This document shows positions 59,750 to 64,000 of a stretch of DNA of 64,000 bases, one piece after another. The position numbers and the translations under genes were made by a program. The stretch's first letter is position 1, and every line of letters starts with the position of its first letter. The stretch is from NCBI GenBank assembly GCA_963169105.1, contig OY720640.1:55801527-55865526 (forward strand), in the 5' to 3' direction. This DNA comes from Ceriagrion tenellum (taxonomy: Eukaryota; Arthropoda; Insecta; Odonata; Coenagrionidae). Below the pieces are notes generated by a model that saw only the letters and a program-made list of their open reading frames with translations, made no database searches and was not told where the DNA came from.

Positions 59750-60452
59750 CAGGGTGTCCAGCTCTCTGGAAAACCGGGAAATCTCAGGGAATTTTATATT
59801 TACTGGAAGTATCAGGGAAATCTCAGGGAAATATCGAATTGCCTTTGGAATTTTCTGTGATGTCAATATATAAAACAGCAACGGAAGCAATGTGCCTTTT
59901 TCGTCAAGCTGCTAAGTCAAATTTCCCTTGCGTTATCGCATTTTGCATTTCTGTTATCACCGAAAGTAGGTAAAACGTTTTCTATATAGGTATATAAATT
60001 GTGTGCTTATTGGTCATAGTCTGTAAATCAGTGGCGTAAAGAACGTGCCTTTATCAGCAAGTTGCAAAGACATATTTCCCTTGCGTTGTCGCATTTAGCA
60101 AAATAAGGAAAAAGTCAATTTCTTCAGTTTTTTGAGTTGCTGATCATTTTATGTCAATCCTATTCATAGCAAAGTCTGGCTGTAATATAACCTTGTTCCT
60201 GAGAACCAGCATGACAATGTTTAAATCTGGTGGTGATGTGATTTTCTCTCAAATCTAAAGGTTTGTGTTTATTTTACTCCAAATACGCTAGTTTAAAAGT
60301 AATCCTTACGTTTAATCACCTAAGAAACATACCGAACATTCTCTTATAATTAACCAGAAAAAATCAATATTTCCTCTGGAAAAATAAACATTATGTCTGG
60401 AAAACCTGGAGATCTCAGGGAATTTTCAAATTCCCGGCTGCTGGACACCATG
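59750..60452 (+). mobile_element. Non-autonomous DNA transposon inserted in LINE
   Basis: About 700 bp without a transposase. The ends are inverted: CAGGGTGTCCAGC on the left and, on the complementary strand, CATGGTGTCCAGC on the right, followed on both sides by related GGAAAxCTCAGGGAATTTT sequence. TTAA flanks it on both sides (GTTAA when read along the LINE). Removing it with one flank copy restores the LINE reading VKYLGVT. Such CAGGGTGTCC ends are seen in hAT-like families, but the flank is only 4-5 bp instead of 8, so a TTAA-type superfamily (Kolobok or piggyBac) is an alternative. Internally 59892-59946 is repeated, diverged, at 60045-60100. Confidence 0.75.
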
Positions 60453-61179
60453 TTAACAGACTTGGCGTTAATTATTTCCGTATTATTAATTCTTTAAGTC
60501 CTACCTGGCCTATTTTTCTTTTTCCAAAAGCTGACTGCTACGCTCTTTTTTATGTTCAGTTCCATCTGTCACTTTTTGCACCAAGCATGAATAGCAAGTA
60601 GGTCGATTGTTAACGAGTCGCTATCTTCGGAATTGGTAATATCCCTATACACAACCGTGTCGTCTGCAACGAGTCTAAGCTTACTTTTAACGACTTTGCA
60701 AATATCATTTATGTATAAGAGAAATAAAAGTGGACCAATGACACTGCCCTGAGGAACACCCGATGTGACGCTGTGTTTGACATGACACCATCTATGGCAA
60801 CCTTTTGTTCCCGCCCATTTAAGAACTGATTAATCCAACTTGTAATGTTTTCATCTATTCCATATACTTCTAGTTTTGAGAGTAACTTAATATGAGGTAC
60901 CTTATCGAAAGCCTTCTTAAAATCGAGGAATATCGCGTCAACTTGAACATTATTTTCACAACCGAGAGTAAGATGTCATGAACGAAGAGAGTCAGTTGGG
61001 TTTCGCAAGATATACCATTTCGAAATCCATGTTGGTTATTCATTAATAATTCCACCCTATCTAAATAACTCATAATGGAGCTTACTATTGTATGTTCAAA
61101 TACCTTACACGATCTTATGGATGCTTTTTGTGGACTGTTGGTTGGTTTATCCCCTTTGATGTTCTTAAGCGTGTGTACT

Positions 61180-61365
61180 CGGAACAATAGACGATGGAAT
61201 GTTTCTTGTTTAGTAGATTATTGATTGGCGCGTTGCATGTGTGGTACGCTGGTTTCAATGTAGTTTCGGTGTTCTGCCGTATAACTCATGCATGCCTGGT
61301 GTGGAAGCACCCCCTGCCACACACCCTTTGGGTGGCTTGCAGGGTATGACGTAGATGTAGATGTA
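61180..61365 (+). mobile_element. Nested family B LINE 3' end
   Basis: About 185 bp almost identical to the 59049-59228 part of the neighbouring plus-strand copy, ending GTAGATGTAGATGTA. It lies inside the minus-strand LINE between its endonuclease-distal linker and its reverse transcriptase. A 6-bp flank, TGTACT, may be the target duplication (61174-61179 and 61362-61367), although it overlaps the tail. It consists only of 3' untranslated sequence, an extreme 5' truncation. Confidence 0.8.
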
Positions 61366-62579
61366 CTGTTGATTTATTTCCTTGAGTATCCCTAACATAC
61401 GACCAAAATGCCTTAGGATTATCGTTCAAGTGTTCCACCAGTATTTTACTTTTGAAATCAGTTAACGCCCTTCGGCACGCTTTTTTTGCTAAAGGTTTAG
61501 ATATTTTGTAATTTTCAGTGACTGTATAGTTCTTCGGGGAATTCGTTTATTTTTTCCCTTTTTAACCGAGCATGATATATTCTCTGGCACTTTAATGTTT
61601 TCCAAACCTCCGCATCATACCACCAAGGCTCTGCATTTACTCTTTTTCTTTTACTTGGTATGTATTTGCTGACTATTGATCGTGTAAATCGAGGAAAGTA
61701 TTCCACAAAACCTCAGTATTACTGTACATACTTATTCTTGAAAATTAGAAAATGAATTTTGCAACTCTCGTTTCATACCTTCGTAGGATTATTTTTTCTG
61801 ATCATGCTCACGGAAAAATTAGCTTTAACTATCTTGTGATCGCTTATTCCCTTACCAGTACCTATGTTTACAACCATGTGTGGAATATTTGTCGCTAAAT
61901 GATCAAATGTATTTTCCCTCTAGTTGGAGCAGTGACTAATTGATGCAGTGGGTGAGATATGAGTGTATACAGAAGTGACTCACGAAGGTCTTTGTCTTTC
62001 CCCCCAGTGATAAAACTGTACGTGTCCCAGTCTATGGACGGAAGATTGAAATCCTCACCGATTATATTATGACAGTCGTTTTTTTGAGTGGTTAATTTAC
62101 TGAGTCGACTTTCTAGTCCTAATATTGAGCTTACGTCGGCATCTGGTGGTCTATAATATGCGTTATTTATGCCCGCATATGTCGAGAACTAGCTTCACAA
62201 TATGGATTAAGAACATATACGAAGGAGTACTATGGGTCAAAAAAGTTTCCCAACAAATAGATTTGCGCCATAATTGCTTTCGTTAAAAATTTAGCTTCCT
62301 CGCTCGTGGCATAGTATCCCTCTGTCACGTTGCGACGATGGAAATTTAACACAGTTCCGCGCATGAATGTTACTCGGAAGACTCATATTATCTTGTTAAT
62401 CGACTTACCGAAACTCATGTGGGATGAAATAACATGTTTAACACCAAAATTATCTTTCCAGGTTACTCTTGACCACTCTACGATGGGTTTTTGATAAGTT
62501 TGTTCGTGTAGCATGGTAACATTGAAGATATCTAAATACATAAGAGCTTACAACATTAGGGTGTTCGAATTTCAATATT

Positions 62580-62982
62580 CATGAGTGTGGCCTTGGAATA
62601 GCATGCAGTATTAGCTCTCTGAAGCCATTCACTATCTTCGCCACTGTGTCACCGTGGATTCCAACCTCCTTGGAAATAACGTTTTGCTGGGTAACGATTT
62701 ATCCACCCTATCACAACAGCGAGGCCGACTTCTGGACTGGTATGGAACCAAGAAAAAATAGTCCCTTCTGTGATTGAGGTTGACTTCCTACATTTCCTCG
62801 CTGGACACCGGTAAACGGGAATCCTCCCTTTCCCCTTTAAGTTGATGCGACGTACACGCAACTTCTGCTCTCCGGGATGAAGCCCCAAAATACCAAAAAT
62901 GGTATAATGCCAACCACCTTGACATGCGCCTCGAAGGATTATATGCTGTTGCAGAACTCCATCGTCCCTTTATGGCTGACAA
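62580..62982 (-). pseudogene. Probable Merlin-type transposase fragment
   Basis: The minus strand encodes KGRIPVYRCPARKCRKSTSI, then TEGTIFSWF, then VGLAVVIGWINRYPAKRYFQ. After a one-base shift near 62665 it continues EVGIHGDTVAKIVNGFREL. The order of a cysteine-bearing CxxxxCRK block, an S-I-x-x-GTxF block, a hydrophobic WxN helix and a GIxxxTVxxxxxxxRE helix is that of the N-terminal half of Merlin/IS1016-like (ISXO2 domain) transposases. The catalytic DDE part is not visible, nor are terminal inverted repeats. It is a broken scrap just beyond the end of the LINE complex. Confidence 0.45.
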
Positions 62983-64000
62983 GATCAGAGTAAAAGCTTA
63001 TCCTTAGAACTCCTTATATATATAGGGACTGTAGGAGCACTCACCTACCAACGTAGTGCCTTTCACGATAACGTGAGGGAGTGTCCTTTTACCTATCTCT
63101 TTCAAGCTGAAAATATGAGCAATTATTCTTAGAATTTCGCTTGCTAACTGGCACGGTGGCAGACAGAAATAATTGAATGCTTGCAACGGTCAGCCACCAT
63201 AAGGCCGTGGCTGCAAAGATCTGTAAGGGTTACGAGGTGAGAATTCTGGGATTTTTGAGAGAGAAGCCTGTCCCATGCATTACCCCTAAGCTATCCCTCC
63301 CCCCCGCTGTTCCTTCAACGCCCAGCAAGTATAGTCATTAACTCCGGTTAGAGTTCAGGGAACCTTTCAATCTCTTACCCTTTTTATACAACTAACCGCA
63401 GAAACCAGTGCTCGAAGGTCATCCATGGTCCAAGCGTCGATCCATGCTTCTGTAATGCCATGCATAAACACTTCTACCCATATCCCCTTTCCTCCTTGCC
63501 TTCCCCATCCTACAAAGAGGGGCTGAATGCATTCTATTCTCTTGCTCATGTAGAATTTGCCGCGTAATGTTAGGTGGTAAATACACTTAGAGCGACAAAT
63601 TACAGCTCTTTCTGTCACTATTTCTACGAAGTTGTGGGCACATACACAACCGCATATGAAAATCAACTACACGACTTATAGCGATATTATTTAACCAAAC
63701 TTGATGCGAAAGTATATGACCATCTTCACTCAAGTAAGGGCTGAAGACGCCCAGAAATCATATTATAATAATTTAAGTTTTGAACAAGATTTTAGCGCGA
63801 TTCTTTCCTGAACTTCTCCATGACTGCTATGTTTTATCGCTTGGTTTTAATACCTGACCCAAAGGTTATGCATCGGATGCATTTAGTCTTTGCCTATCAG
63901 ATAAGTGATAGGTATATCGTCATAGTGTCTGACGAATTCAGCAGATTTGCGGTGCAGCCTTTTACACATCATACCCATCTTTGTGGTTCGCGTTCTATCT
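62983..64000. other. Spacer with no supported gene
   Basis: Two minus-strand frames (63004-63186, 63367-63666) show no known family. No repeat related to the rest of the window is recognisable. Confidence 0.55.

Larger units (their letters stand above)
59276..62165 (-). pseudogene. LINE endonuclease/reverse transcriptase, interrupted
   Basis: Reading from the right, the endonuclease has YYRPPDADVSSI (62136-62160), a GEDFNLPSIDW block (62026-62064) and the catalytic SDH in GISDHKIV (about 61830-61845). A linker holds VNAEPWWYDAEVW (61610-61650). The reverse transcriptase starts after the 61.2 kb insertion with NNQHGFRNGISCETQL. A FKKAFDKVPH-like box follows at about 60900, SGVPQGSVIGP at about 60731-60773, and the catalytic VADDTVVY at about 60650-60675, where both Asp residues are intact. 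After the second insertion come VKYLGVTITHDISWG, VKERCYFSISRPHLDYAAS and GWESLSQRRLNYRLN. Several stops and the two insertions abolish function. The family resembles CR1/Jockey-type elements; the clade is not fixed. Confidence 0.88.
59229..62200 (-). mobile_element. Best-preserved family B LINE, with two insertions
   Basis: The longest LINE in the window, on the minus strand, running from part of the endonuclease (about 62200) through the reverse transcriptase to just short of the 3' untranslated region (59229). Its 3' end is missing at the junction with the plus-strand copy. It is split by a small DNA transposon at 59750-60452 and by a plus-strand LINE 3' end at about 61180-61365. Removing both restores a collinear LINE. 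It is 5'-truncated or decayed beyond about 62200. Confidence 0.85.

Noticed and set aside
1..64000. CRISPR array, operons, prophage or bacterial genes
   Set aside because: No regularly spaced short direct repeats, no Shine-Dalgarno-led gene series and no long intact frames; the DNA is eukaryotic in character.

Overview
The window looks like intergenic DNA from a repeat-rich animal genome, most likely an arthropod and plausibly an insect with a large genome. That assignment is inference: it rests on the mix of transposable elements (pogo/Tigger, several non-LTR retrotransposon lineages, tRNA-derived SINEs, a possible Merlin fragment), the AT-rich background and the lack of any bacterial gene organisation. 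I find no host protein-coding gene, tRNA gene, rRNA gene, CRISPR array or operon that I can support. Everything recognisable is a mobile element or its remains, and every element-encoded reading frame is broken.

Layout. 1-4.6 kb: unannotated spacer. 4.6-8.6 kb: three 3' pieces of two related LINE families on the minus strand, called here family A (4590-5390, 5482-5930) and family B (8114-8605). 9.7-10.1 kb: one copy of an unknown dispersed repeat (R2). 11.0-13.6 kb: a complete but decayed pogo/Tigger DNA transposon with terminal inverted repeats and TA target duplication. 13.9-15.7 kb: an internally deleted LINE with endonuclease start and reverse transcriptase. 16.5-16.7 kb: a hairpin retroelement (H1) with a hammerhead-ribozyme-like core. 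17.1-17.6, 21.0-21.5 and 32.7-33.5 kb: three copies of an unknown dispersed repeat (R1). 20.3-22.6 kb: a family A LINE fragment, an R1 copy and an RTE-like LINE fragment. 25.7-27.9 kb: two LINE 3' ends and a 5'-truncated SINE with an 11-bp target duplication. 30.6-30.9 kb: a diverged tandem duplication. 33.2 kb: a second hairpin element (H2) inserted in an R1 copy with a 14-bp target duplication. 34-50 kb: mostly featureless, with a SINE at 44 kb and the second R2 copy at 41.7 kb. 51-57 kb: several LINE remnants and a SINE. 58.7-62.2 kb: a nested complex in which the best-preserved LINE (family B, minus strand, endonuclease plus reverse transcriptase) is interrupted by a small DNA transposon and by a plus-strand LINE 3' end, and abuts another inverted LINE 3' end. 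62.6-63.0 kb: a probable Merlin-type transposase fragment.

How the parts relate. Families A and B encode similar C-terminal regions and both end in a short TAGATG-type tail, so one kind of retrotransposition machinery accounts for most insertions here. The SINEs and hairpin elements encode no protein and would have depended on enzymes supplied elsewhere. The most unusual signal is the H1/H2 pair: two divergent stem-loop elements with direct-repeat flanks, similar A-rich tails and CTGANGA...GANAC cores. The R1 and R2 repeats are also unexplained by any family I know.
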